Assembly: GCF_024459955.1 (NCBI RefSeq)
Contig: NZ_JANFXK010000001.1
Span: forward strand, 186,001-250,000
DNA: 64,000 bases
DNA from: Anaerovorax odorimutans
GTDB lineage: Bacteria; Bacillota; Clostridia; Peptostreptococcales; Anaerovoracaceae
Reading direction: 5' to 3'
Shown here: positions 8,010 to 17,146 of the stretch, piece by piece
Position numbering within the stretch: the stretch's first letter is position 1
Layout: every line of letters starts with the position of its first letter
Translations under genes and position numbers: made by a program
The notes under the pieces: generated by a model
Database searches by the model: none
What the model was told of the DNA's origin: nothing
What the model saw: only the letters and a program-made list of their open reading frames with translations

Positions 8010-9490
8010 AGGAATCACTTGAGAAACTGTCCCAATTTGATACACTGAAAACTATGAAAGAAGGTAACCTCACATTGTCACAAAAACAACTGAAAACGCT
8101 AACGGTCATCTACCGTTTCATCAACAAAGACATTACCAGGCAGCAGGCCGCTGACCTCCTGGGTCTTTCTACCCGCCAGATTTCTCGTTTAAAGAAAGTA
8201 GTTCTCGCTTCTGGCCCCGAATCCCTGATTCATAAAAACACCGGTAGAAAACCAGCCCTTGCCATAAAAGACGAAACGAAGGAAGCCATCCTCAGGATCG
8301 CTTCCAAACCGGAATTTTCCCAGGTTAACTTCCTCCACTTCAAAGAAATTCTACTCACGGATTTCGGAATCGCCATTCCCTACTCCGCTCTTTCCAGTAT
8401 ACTGAAAAATTCCGGAAAAGAAAGCCCTCAAAAGAAAAAAATCCGTCACCGCACTCATCGCCGTAAGCGCAAGCCGCATCCCGGCCAGCTGATCCAGATT
8501 GACGCCACCCCTTACGAATGGTTTGGCGGCGCCTCCAAATACGCCCTGCACAGCGCCATCGACGACGCCACCGGAAAGGTCGTCGGCCTGTTTTTAACCA
8601 GCAACGAATGTCTCTATGGTTACCTGTGGACCATGGACCAATGCTGCCGCCGCTTCGGCGTGCCACAGACCGTCTATTTGGACAACCACACCATTTTCCG
8701 CTCCCCCAAGACCGGTAAACTCACGGTCGAGGAGCTGCTGGACGGCAAACAAGTCAACCTGACCCAGTTCGGACGGGCCATGCGAGAACTGGGCGTCGAC
8801 CTGCTCTTTGCCGGTTCGCCCCAGACCAAAGGCCGGGTGGAACGTCTCTGGGCGACGCTGCAGAGCCGCTTGCCCGTCGAATTCGCCAAACGCAGGATCA
8901 AGACGCTCGCTGAGGCAATCGCTTTCTGGAGGAAACTTATCTGGATCAGTTCAACGCCCATTTCGCGGTGGAAGCCGAAGGCGGCTCCCTGTTCGTCCCG
9001 GTCCAGGAAACGACCGACCTGGACGCGATTTTATGCGTGAAGCATAGACGAAAAACGGACGCAGCCGGTGTCTTTTCTTTCAAGAATCGCTGCTTTCAGA
9101 TTCTGGACGCTGGGTTCCCCATCATCAACGCCCACAAGGAGATCACGGTTCTGGTTCACCCAAACCGTGGAATTCGCATGGAATACCAGGGGAGAACCTA
9201 CGACACGATTCGCTACTTGAAACCGCAGAACAAGAACACCAATACGAAGGTCCCGAGGAAAGTCGTGACCACCGTCACGCCGCACGTGGGGCTGCGACAT
9301 GGCAGCGAAGAATGGAAGCGTATTTGGTGGATGGAGGACTATAACTTATCGCTGAAATTCTTTTATGAGCTGTTCTTTGAAAAACAATCCAAACCAGCTA
9401 GCGTTGTGAAAGGGCGAAAACGCCCTTTCACAAAGAAGACAGTTTCTCAAGTGAATTTTCCTTACAAAAAGGGACATTTTCTCAAGTTAT
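8010..9490 (+). mobile_element. ISNCY (IS1202-group-like) insertion sequence
   Basis: A transposase frame is bounded by inverted repeats: 8017-8033 and 9471-9487 match at 16 of 17 positions (core ACTTGAGAAA-TGTCCC). An extra inward copy at 9438-9454 matches the left end (8015-8031) perfectly. Just inside the right end is a 13-bp perfect hairpin with an AAAA loop (9404-9433). Possible target duplications are TGTCACCAT (8001-8009) and TGACACCAT (9491-9499), one mismatch apart. The right end interrupts an istB remnant. The exact outer boundaries are uncertain by a few bases. Confidence 0.7.
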
Positions 9491-9513
9491 TGACACCATC
9501 TGCTCATCTGTAA
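8054..9513 (+). pseudogene. ISNCY-family transposase, frameshifted
   Basis: An N-terminal helix-turn-helix (QQAADLLGLSTRQISRLKK) is followed by a DDE integrase core: QIDATPYEWFGG near residue 150, LHSAIDDATGKVVGLFL, YLDNHTIF near 215 and AGSPQTKGRVERLWATLQ near 255. These are typical of the IS1202 group of ISNCY. The first frame fails near 8925, where one base seems to be lost. The protein continues in another frame (FLEETYLDQFNAHFAVEAEG onward) and reads through the right inverted repeat to a stop at 9513, so the native C-terminus is probably altered too. Likely inactive unless rescued by frameshifting. Confidence 0.75.
9404..9433. other. 13-bp perfect hairpin at the right end of the ISNCY element
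   Basis: TTGTGAAAGGGCG and its exact reverse complement are separated by AAAA. The hairpin lies directly inside two copies of the terminal repeat (9438-9454 and 9471-9487). It may limit read-through transcription or be part of the transposase recognition region; its function is not known. Confidence 0.6.
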
Positions 9514-9690
9514 AGATCCTTCCCCATTTGGAAAATCCCAGGTTTGGGGTCAGTTTCAGACTTTTGCTCTCATAGCTGTCAGATATGACGCGGAACAGCA
9601 ACTGTGAGCCATCTTTATCTACCGGCACATATCCCCATTCTTCCAGGATAGGCAGTTCAAGACCCTTAAATCCCACAGAAGCCTCTCCAG
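9488..9690 (-). pseudogene. IS21-family helper ATPase (istB) fragment
   Basis: The minus strand reads LELPILEEWGYVPVDKDG, then LLFRVISDSYESKSLKL and FSKWGRIFTDEQM. These are the Walker B region and downstream conserved blocks of IstB (compare the usual LxxLDLLIIDEWGYxPxxxxG and NLxFSxWxxIFxDxxM). Only about 65 residues remain, with no Walker A. The fragment stops exactly where the ISNCY inverted repeat begins, so that insertion truncated it or came after truncation. Confidence 0.65.
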
Positions 9691-9694
9691 TATA

Positions 9695-11035
9695 TCGTTT
9701 TTTCGGACTTTTACCAACTTCAGAACCAGCTCTGTTACTTTATAAAATTGCGCTGGCGGTAGCACCATTTACCGTATCAATCAGCTCCAGTTTTTCATCC
9801 TAACACAACAAGGCCTGATCACTTGCTCTGCAAGGTTATTATTAAGCGTAGCTTCTTGAGCTGTTAAAAATGATCCTAGGTATTTCTCCTGATTAAAAGA
9901 ATATTTTATGCCATCTGCTATCGCACTGCTTGGCGGGACTCTAAGAAGACTTTTTCTCGCCCATTTAAAGTAGTTGTCAACTAGTGACCTAGCCAGCGCT
10001 TTTCGTTGAGCTTTTCTTCTTGATGGTGGCAACTTCTTAAGAGAATTCTCTGTATGATAGATATTCTGGAGCTGTACCAGCGCTTCATATGCTACAGTAC
10101 CAATTGACGTATTATGCTTAAGCTTAAGACTTTTTACTATTTCCGCAAGTGGTCTCTTACATGTGCCTAGCCCAGCGTCCCGCAAACTGAAATCTGGTAA
10201 CCGGTTCGTTTTTAAGTACACGATAAATCTGACAGCCATATTTTGCATTAGTGCTTGCGGTAACTAAAGATGATATAGTAATACTGTTATTCAGCATCGC
10301 TTTCGAATGTTCTCTTTTAACTATCTTCCCATTTTGCCTTTGTAGACTTCGATATGGTGCTCGTGAACTTCAAAGGAACAGAAATCATTTCCAACTTCTT
10401 GTATATTCATCAAGAAATTTACCATACTCTTTCAGTTCTTTTCCTGAAAGAGTATGGTAAGTTATAATTGTTGGGTAGCCTGATAAATCCTCATCTCGTT
10501 TTCCTTTGCACTTCTTCCTTGTATGCGTATGAACTACCTCCTGATCCATTTCAGGCTCCAGATAGGCTGATCTGAAAAAATTGCTTCAACCTCATTGAAA
10601 CCATTGTCGAATAGGCTAAGTTGTCCATCGAAATTTCAATAACGGTACTGTGGCTTCAAATTTACCTGCTTCAAGGCTTTTCTACAGCAACAGTCACCTT
10701 CCCAGACAAGAGTTTTTATTCGGTCATTTCGTCTTCCGCAAAACAAAAAGATTGCTTCGGTTTCAAAGGCGCTTACGCCAGTCCATCTATACTGTATCTT
10801 AGATCAGTATAACCTCATGCTATATTCAATGTTGGAATTTAGTGCTATATTTACCATAATACCGCTTCCTTTCATGTTAATGCCAGATCCTATGTTAACA
10901 TCAATTCCCTAAAGATTAAGCTCTATTTTTGTAAAAAACAGGCTCCGACAGTTCTTGTTTTACCAAGAATAGACCGCTTGGTTTTTGCTCAGCCGTATCT
11001 GCTACCCACTTTTGCAGTTTCATCTATTCTTTGAT
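9695..11035 (-). pseudogene. Decayed IS66-family element (tnpA/tnpB/tnpC remnants)
   Basis: Minus-strand pieces in shifting frames reconstruct an IS66 element. The 5' part (near 11030-10910) resembles tnpA. TnpB sequence RYSIDGLA and LFCGRRNDRIKTLVWEGD lies near 10800-10690. The TnpC N-terminal region (VHTHTRKKCKGKRDEDLSG) is near 10530. The TnpC C-terminal region is at 9781-10248, with SLVDNYFKWAR, SFNQEKYLGSFLT and NNLAEQVIRPCCVRMKNW, followed in another frame by DTVNGATASAIL. The middle of TnpC appears deleted, and stops and frameshifts are numerous. Clearly inactive. Confidence 0.7.
10419..10460. repeat. 17-bp perfect inverted repeat inside the IS66 remnant
   Basis: Positions 10419-10435 are the exact reverse complement of 10444-10460, with an 8-nt loop. 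It lies within the former tnpC coding frame (YHTLSGKELKEYG), so it may be a chance product of decay or a local inverted duplication. No T-tract follows on either strand. Confidence 0.6.
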
Positions 11036-11051
11036 ATTCATTAAAAATTCC

Positions 11052-11088
11052 CCTAAAGACCTTAAGGGTATTTTAAGGTTTATTTAGG
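11052..11088 (-). terminator. Hairpin downstream of the flippase gene, possible terminator
   Basis: CCTAAA and ACCTTAA pair with TTAAGGT and TTTAGG across 11052-11088. On the minus strand the stem is followed by GGGGAATTTTTAA. It lies about 60 bp past the wzx stop at 11147, which fits a terminator for the upstream glycan unit. The pairing is imperfect and the T-tract is offset. Confidence 0.4.
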
Positions 11089-11146
11089 AGGAATTCGACG
11101 CACGGGTGGTTTACCATTTACCACCATCCATCTATGTTTAGGTCGG

Positions 11147-12394
11147 CTAGTTAACACTTTCCCCTTTGGATAATGCGTTTTTCATAAATACCATAAATAC
11201 TACCCATTGTTCTATTCTAGCAACCAAATTAGCTATTACAAATCCCATTATTCCATACATACTGCTTAAAGGCATTGCAAGAATTGCAAAAATTATAAAA
11301 TATGAGATATAACATGTCAAAAGCTTTCTACTATTAATAAATTTCAGAAGCACGCCTTTTGACAGACTGCAAGCGACACTAAAACCTACTGAAATGCAGA
11401 TTGGAACTATAAAAGATAGAGCTTGTTCAAAATACTGGGGGTAAAGAAACCATAAAGCAAAGTATGTTATTGGCCAACTAACAATCGCTGCAATAATAAC
11501 CATTGGAAAGTTTAGTTTAATTGTTATCTTTAAGATTCTTTGTTTATTATAGTTTTTTGATGAGCCCAACCATGATAGTATAACACCATGAATTGGATTA
11601 ACTATCAGTGTCACCGCTTTTGACATTGAGTTTGCTGCATAATAAACGGAAACCGCTGTTGCGCCTAAAATTGGGTAAATAATTAATCTATCAAAATACA
11701 CCATTGTATTGATTAGCAGTGCAATTAGTCCCAAGTCAAAAAATGTTTTCCCTATTCTACTAACATCAAGTTTAAATTGTTGCCATCTAAATTTTCTTTT
11801 TTTTCTAAAAGGGATCTTCTTAAGACTATACCCGACACCACAAACCTCTGCAACAATAAATGGTAGAAAAAAGTTCTCTGTAAGTAAAAATATACCTAGA
11901 CCTATTAACATCCCAACGACATATGCAACATTTTGTAAAATAACTCTAATAAAATTCTTTTGTAAACGAAAAAAAGCGGCTAAATACAGCCTAAAATTTC
12001 CTAAGACTATCACAATAGTGCAGACTATGATATATTTCAAGTTAAAATTATATATACTTAACAAGGTAACTGCAACTATAATCACGATTGGGGTCAAATA
12101 CAAAATAAATCTATCATATCCGTCTTGATCGATTCCCTTATTCTCATCATCTTCTTTTTTTATTTGTCTTGTTACTCCTAGTTCACTTCCCAATGTATTT
12201 GTAATAATCGAAAAAATAGAAATAAATACAACTATTGAGGAAAAGCCTTTATCATTGGTGTTTCTGGCCAAAATTGGTAGTAAAAGTATCTGTTGACCTA
12301 TAATGTAAATAGAAAATGCGACAATATTAAAAAATACATCGCCAGTAAATTTTTTTACATGCTTATTGCTTTTAAAGTATTTGATAACTCGCAT
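11147..12394 (-). CDS. Wzx-type polysaccharide flippase
   Basis: A 415-residue polytopic membrane protein with about 12 hydrophobic segments and a basic N-terminus. It has the general look of the MVF/MATE polysaccharide-transport family, which flips undecaprenyl-PP-linked repeat units across the membrane. Typical features are a polar, charged first helix (FFNIVAFSIYIIGQQILLLP) and charged loops between helix pairs. It is the last intact gene before the insertion-sequence graveyard and starts directly where the upstream GT4 gene stops (12394/12395). Assignment rests on topology and context rather than one diagnostic motif. Confidence 0.75.
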   Translation of the reverse strand: MRVIKYFKSNKHVKKFTGDVFFNIVAFSIYIIGQQILLLPILARNTNDKGFSSIVVFISIFSIITNTLGSELGVTRQIKKEDDENKGIDQDGYDRFILYLTPIVIIVAVTLLSIYNFNLKYIIVCTIVIVLGNFRLYLAAFFRLQKNFIRVILQNVAYVVGMLIGLGIFLLTENFFLPFIVAEVCGVGYSLKKIPFRKKRKFRWQQFKLDVSRIGKTFFDLGLIALLINTMVYFDRLIIYPILGATAVSVYYAANSMSKAVTLIVNPIHGVILSWLGSSKNYNKQRILKITIKLNFPMVIIAAIVSWPITYFALWFLYPQYFEQALSFIVPICISVGFSVACSLSKGVLLKFINSRKLLTCYISYFIIFAILAMPLSSMYGIMGFVIANLVARIEQWVVFMVFMKNALSKGESVN

Positions 12395-13594
12395 TTATTT
12401 CTCCAAAAAATCATCATTTATTATCTGAACAATTGTCTCATAAGTTCTTGCCCTATCGAATTTTTCTTCAGCTAATTTTCTACTATTCAAACCCATTTGT
12501 ACTTTTATATTTTCATTTTTAATTAAATATTCAAATTTCATGGCCACGTCTTTTGCCTCCCCACAAATACAGTTTAACCCTGCATTATATTCTTCCAAAA
12601 GATCCCGATATTCCCTGCTGTCCTGGGTATTAATCACAGGCAAACCAGCTGCCGCATAATCGCCAACTTTATTAAGAATACTTCCTGCCGATCCTTTTTT
12701 AATTGGGTTAACAGCAATATCACATGCACACAAATTTCTAACCATTTGAGGATAATCCAATTTCCCCAAAAAATCACAATTAACATTTATACTTTTGGCA
12801 TGGTTTTCAAACTTCTCTTTTAATGGTCCATCCCCCATAACGATTAGCCTAATATTAGTGATTCCCCTTTTTTTTAAAAGTGCAATTGCGTCTATAATAC
12901 ATTCTAAGTCATAGCTGTAACCTAGTGATCCAATGTATGCACAATGGATCTCTTTATGATTATATTTTATTATGTATTTTTGCTTGGCTAAATCAAATGA
13001 GGCTAATTCAGTTCCTAAAAAAACAGCATATCCTTTTTCCCTTTGCTTCTTTGCCTTCATTGCCCTATTAACATATGTTTTTGATACTGCAATGATTTGA
13101 TCCGCTTGACTATAAATATAATCTGCCTTCATTTTCATTGGCTGATAAATAATATCGCTTAATAAAGGAGTATTAAAAACCATCTTAAAAGCTTCCGGCC
13201 ATAAGTCCTGAATGTCAATAATAAAACGTACATTATTTTGTTTACAATACCGTGCAATAACAAAGGGAGCTTCCAATGAAGGAATCGCACAATAGATGAG
13301 ATCAGGCTTGTCTATTTTTAATAAATAGCTTCCTATATTTTTTCCCCAAACATAATGGCTATAAAACCGCCTTAAACATATGTTTTTAGGATAACCCGTT
13401 TCATGAATAAAAGTAACTTTAAAGGGCAATATTCCACATATTTCCTCTTTAAAAGTTTTAGTTGTATGGTTAAAATCTGAAGTAATAACTTCGACATTAT
13501 GTTCTTTAGCTAGAAGTCTAGCTAAATAGTTAAACCGCCCATTATCTATTTTAGAAAAGTCCCTACAATAATTTGCAACAATTAGTATATTCAT
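12395..13594 (-). CDS. GT4-family glycosyltransferase
   Basis: A GT-B fold enzyme of about 399 residues. The N-terminal half begins MNILIVANYCRDFSKIDNGR with a glycine-poor acceptor loop. The C-terminal half has AYIGSLGYSYDLECIIDAI, LIVMGDGPLKEKFE, FLGKLDYPQMVRNL, and the donor-binding region AVNPIKKGSAGSILNKVGDY followed by AAGLPVINT. It retains the GT4 sugar-nucleotide-binding region but lacks a classical EX7E with two clear Glu residues. The ATG at 13594 is preferred over the frame start at 13615 because homologues begin at MNILIVANY. It sits 3 bp after the FemAB/GNAT-like gene. Confidence 0.82.
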   Translation of the reverse strand: MNILIVANYCRDFSKIDNGRFNYLARLLAKEHNVEVITSDFNHTTKTFKEEICGILPFKVTFIHETGYPKNICLRRFYSHYVWGKNIGSYLLKIDKPDLIYCAIPSLEAPFVIARYCKQNNVRFIIDIQDLWPEAFKMVFNTPLLSDIIYQPMKMKADYIYSQADQIIAVSKTYVNRAMKAKKQREKGYAVFLGTELASFDLAKQKYIIKYNHKEIHCAYIGSLGYSYDLECIIDAIALLKKRGITNIRLIVMGDGPLKEKFENHAKSINVNCDFLGKLDYPQMVRNLCACDIAVNPIKKGSAGSILNKVGDYAAAGLPVINTQDSREYRDLLEEYNAGLNCICGEAKDVAMKFEYLIKNENIKVQMGLNSRKLAEEKFDRARTYETIVQIINDDFLEK

Positions 13595-13617
13595 ATGCAT
13601 TCCTTTTCTATCCACTA

Positions 13618-14610
13618 CTACCTATCATTGTTTCCATGTATTCTATATTCAGGGAAGTAATCACTATTTACATTTTTTCTATTTATATTACATAATTTAT
13701 CATATATTTTTTTGTTCCATATTTTCTGCCCTATATAGAATTCAAATTCCGTGTTTTTTGCAAATCGTTTTTTAAATTGGTAAAGTGAATCATCTGTTTT
13801 ATTTGTTCTACCTCCCCCATGATGTAAATATGTGATATTATTTTCTTTAGCCCACTTAGTAACTGCATATCTCAATAAATATGCTGGTGATAGCCATAAA
13901 TATTCACTTAACGTTCCAGACAAATGAATATGTACCACGCTATCACTAACAAAATAACAACCTGCAGCAACTATTTTATTGTCATAATGGACTTTAACTA
14001 GTAAAATATTATTTCTAAAATATTTTATTAAATTTTGAAAATACGTTTTGTTAAAATAATAATAATCATTTGCGTTATTTCTATCCATTGTAGAATAGTA
14101 TACGCCAACAAAGTCTGCTAAAGATTCGGGGGCTTCAGTAATAGAGTAACTTGCCCCTTTGTTTAATGCTTGGCGAATATTTTTTCTACAACTTTTCGAA
14201 AATTCTTCTTGAACCGGATCATCATACTTATAGATATTCGTACCCAAAGTTATCCTATCGAAAATAGGGTAATACATTTCCCAAAAGTCCCTATGGTTCC
14301 TTTTTATTGGATGAAATCTAACAAATTCAGATACAATCATATTATCCATGCAATATTTAGAAAAAGCTTTTTGAAAAGATTCAACCAATATTTTTTTTTC
14401 ACCCTTTAATTCAACAATATAGGGCCCCCCATATCCGTAAGGTGTCACTAAATCATAAAACTGCTTTCCATCAATCCATGGAATTATCTTTCTTTTTATA
14501 AACTGGTGTTTAACACATCCATTTATATCATTATGCACAAAAATTTCAGCTACGCCATCTTCCAATTCTTCATATAACTTTCCATAATTATCACTAAAAT
14601 AAATATCCAT
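13618..14610 (-). CDS. FemAB/GNAT-fold acyl- or aminoacyltransferase-like protein
   Basis: 330 residues. The C-terminal half resembles the Acetyltransf_6 / FemAB-like GNAT fold: CRKNIRQALNKGASYSITEA, LADFVGVYYSTMDRNNANDYYYF, ILLVKVHYDNKIVAAGCYFV, then HLSGTLSEYLWLSPAYLLRYAVTKWA and YLHHGGGRTNKTDDSLYQFK with a late KKRFAKNTEFEFYIGQKIWN. In this family such proteins transfer amino acids to lipid II or acyl groups to sugars. The gene lies between the GT4 and the ATP-grasp gene, so it may place an amino acid or acyl group on the glycan. The specific substrate is unknown. Confidence 0.7.
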   Translation of the reverse strand: MDIYFSDNYGKLYEELEDGVAEIFVHNDINGCVKHQFIKRKIIPWIDGKQFYDLVTPYGYGGPYIVELKGEKKILVESFQKAFSKYCMDNMIVSEFVRFHPIKRNHRDFWEMYYPIFDRITLGTNIYKYDDPVQEEFSKSCRKNIRQALNKGASYSITEAPESLADFVGVYYSTMDRNNANDYYYFNKTYFQNLIKYFRNNILLVKVHYDNKIVAAGCYFVSDSVVHIHLSGTLSEYLWLSPAYLLRYAVTKWAKENNITYLHHGGGRTNKTDDSLYQFKKRFAKNTEFEFYIGQKIWNKKIYDKLCNINRKNVNSDYFPEYRIHGNNDR

Positions 14611-14659
14611 ACGACTTCCCTCTGAGCATTTTCCTTACTCTGTAAATTAACTCCTTTAT

Positions 14660-15934
14660 CTACAAGTTTTCTATACTGCATGGTTGCATTAAGAGTGAGT
14701 TTCCATATTTGTCAAATACCGATACTTTGGAATATATAAAGCGAACAATTTCTTTATATTCATCTATATCTTTCGCATAAAAATAAAAGCTAACCACCGG
14801 ACTATCTGTAATTTTTCCAACTTGAAAGGAATCTCCAATAAACATACGTTGAAGATAGTGTAACATTTGTGGTAGCTTACTTACTTCTTCAATCCCGTTA
14901 ATCTCTGCAATTCTATATTCCGAACTCAAAGCCATTATATTTATTACCCCTCCCAGTTCCGAAAAATGTGGAGAGATCTCTTCAATAGCAATTTTTTTAC
15001 CCATTTCCCCAGTTAATGCGTAGTTGATGAGCATGTCCATTGGATTTATTCCGGTACAATGCTCATCTATAAATGGAAAGGATCCTCCTAGCCTACATCC
15101 CATTTCGTATATTGTAATGTTCTTATCCTTTACAAATCCTTGAAAAAATATTAAGCCATTTTCAAAATTCATTCCAGATAACATTTCTAAAATATTTTGA
15201 TGTATTTTTTGTTGAAAAACAGTTAAATTACAAGAAGGTGCTATACATAAATCCGAATGATTAATTGCAGAATTCCTATCTGCACTCATTATTCTATCAA
15301 ACATTGACAATAAATAAGGACGTCCATCAACTATTAAGTAGTCCATTAAGAATTCTGTCCCACTTAGGTATTCTTCGACAACAACCTTTTTTTGTTTAGA
15401 GAAATTTAATGCGCATTTATATTGCTTTTTAAACTCTTTCACATTATTACAAACTGCCGCGCCTCTAGACCCGCTTGCATCCAAAGGCTTTATGAAAACA
15501 GGGTAATTAAGCGCCAAAGCTGCAACTTCATAGTCTTCGTTTTTAATTTCATGGCTAATAGGAGTAGGAATACTATATTCAGCACATATAGATTTAAAGT
15601 ATTCTTTATTTGTTGACATTTCTATCATTTCAGGAGTTAAGTAACAAAAAAGGTTCAAACGTCTGCAAGCTTCATAACATGGCTTTAGCAATATATCGAC
15701 ATATCCTGTAGTAATCCCATCAATGCCTTCTTTTTTGCAGAACGCAACTATCTCTTCAACATTAGTTGCATCTAAGAATACTGCTTGATCAGCTATTTGT
15801 TTTGCCGGACTATATATATCGTAATCTGCAACATATACATAAACGCCCATTTTTTGAGCTCGCACAACATAATCGCACAGAGTACGAATGCCCCCTAAAA
15901 TTAATAACTTTTTTCCTATCAAATTATTATACAT
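14660..15934 (-). CDS. ATP-grasp carboxylate-amine ligase-like protein
   Basis: 424 residues with an N-terminal Rossmann-like pre-ATP-grasp domain (KLLILGGIRTLCDYVVRAQKMG) and a central ATP-grasp fold: FIKPLDASGSRGAA near 147-160 (ATP-binding Lys and glycine-rich loop), VVVEEYLSGTEFLMDY near 184-199 (adenine hinge), and ITIYEMGCRLGGSFPF near 273-288 (Mg-binding Glu and Arg). Such enzymes join a carboxylate to an amine through an acyl phosphate. It sits between the FemAB/GNAT-like gene and an IS3 remnant that separates it from the opine-dehydrogenase gene. In a glycan locus it probably builds an amide-linked substituent; the substrate is unknown. Confidence 0.8.
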   Translation of the reverse strand: MYNNLIGKKLLILGGIRTLCDYVVRAQKMGVYVYVADYDIYSPAKQIADQAVFLDATNVEEIVAFCKKEGIDGITTGYVDILLKPCYEACRRLNLFCYLTPEMIEMSTNKEYFKSICAEYSIPTPISHEIKNEDYEVAALALNYPVFIKPLDASGSRGAAVCNNVKEFKKQYKCALNFSKQKKVVVEEYLSGTEFLMDYLIVDGRPYLLSMFDRIMSADRNSAINHSDLCIAPSCNLTVFQQKIHQNILEMLSGMNFENGLIFFQGFVKDKNITIYEMGCRLGGSFPFIDEHCTGINPMDMLINYALTGEMGKKIAIEEISPHFSELGGVINIMALSSEYRIAEINGIEEVSKLPQMLHYLQRMFIGDSFQVGKITDSPVVSFYFYAKDIDEYKEIVRFIYSKVSVFDKYGNSLLMQPCSIENL

Positions 15935-16047
15935 ATCTATAAATAACCTTTCTATGAGTATAATGGTCTCATAAATTAAGACGCTTTTTCGGACTTTTTA
16001 ATGAATCTGATATACTAAAATCCATACGAAAGAGAGAATTCATCATT

Positions 16048-17010
16048 ATGTCCAGACAAAGGAGAAACTTTAGCACCAAATTTAAATTAGAGCTTATAAT
16101 TAAGCTGCTTACGGGAGAGAGAAACCTCAACACTCTGGCGGCTGAGAACAATATCCACCTAATCTGCTCCGTAATCGGAGGAAAAAGTTCCTAATCAACG
16201 TTTCTGCAGGATTCGAAAACAAACGTGAAGAAAACCTCAAGGGGTAAGCTTGTCGAAGGATGCAAAAAACGCGGAGTATGCCAAAAAATTTAGCCATTTA
16301 ACTATGCAGATTAACCGGCTCAAAAAAATCCAAGAAAATTTGTGGGCCTAACTATGAGAGCAAATTTAGTTCAAAACCTTTTGACGACCAAATAAATACT
16401 GGTACCTGTAGGATCGAAGCTTCTTGATATCAATCATACCAACATTTACTATAACCGTTCTTCTACGTCAGCAGAAGAACTGGTTTGTAAAAAGATTATT
16501 GATCATTTTCATACAAATAATCCTACTAGGGGAGCAACACAAATACAGAGAATATCATTGTCAAGTACTGTAAAGCACATCATCGTATGAATGAAATGGT
16601 TATTTATCCAATCTATCCGAAGATGAATCCATTCAGACGGGTGCAACAGACTTATGGTATGCCCTTATCTTCTTCGCAACGCATCATAGACGTATCAAAT
16701 CAGGACTAATCTATTGGCCCTTACATATATTCCAACCATGTACAGATTTCTGTAATCGACTGGTCTAGACGCTGTAACGTTGCTGGGAAGTCGACGATGC
16801 ACTTGCATAGTTGTCAATACACTTAAAAAGGCATTTGCCGTGGCAAAACCACAGATGTTTAACCTAGATCAGGACTGTTAGTTTACAAATCAGCAGTGCG
16901 TTGACTTTGTAAAAGAAAATGGTATCCGTCAGAGTATGGATAAAAAGCCACTAGGCTGACAACACCATGTGTTCCGTTCTCCTTTCCATATTCCTAGTTA
17001 CTTATCAACC
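16048..17010 (+). pseudogene. Decayed IS3-family element (orfA and orfB remnants)
   Basis: On the plus strand orfA begins MSRQRRNFSTKFKLELIIKL at 16048. After a frameshift it continues as PNLLRNRRKKFL and EYAKKFSHLTMQINRLKK, the usual orfA leucine-zipper region. OrfB pieces follow in alternating frames: KKIIDHFHTNNPTRGARQIQ near 16500, KHHxMNEM-type text near 16590, VIDWSRRCNVAG near 16755, NTLKKAFAVAKPQMFN near 16840 and CVDFVKENGIRQSMDKK near 16900. There are at least six frame breaks or stops. The 3' end of orfB and the right terminus are missing. Confidence 0.75.
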
Positions 17011-17017
17011 ATTTAGT

Positions 17018-17048
17018 TCAAGATAAAAATCTTAGATTTTTATCTTGA
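17018..17048. terminator. 14-bp perfect hairpin, possible bidirectional terminator
   Basis: TCAAGATAAAAATC (17018-17031) and its exact reverse complement (17035-17048) flank a 3-nt loop TTA. The stem is A/T-rich and supplies T-runs within itself on both strands. It separates the IS3 remnant from the opine-dehydrogenase-like gene that ends at 17147. It could stop read-through from that gene or be a relic of the element's end. Confidence 0.45.
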
Positions 17049-17146
17049 CAACTGAGTTACTATAGAAATCCCTCTCTCTAAACATATCTTGAGTTTTGCT
17101 TTTTTCATTTTTTAAAAATTTTTTAGCTATAACCCTTTGTTTTTTA

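Noticed and set aside
8351-8961. Minus-strand and alternate-frame open frames inside the ISNCY transposase
   Set aside because: The plus-strand transposase has a full DDE-type core; the others are GC-driven shadows.
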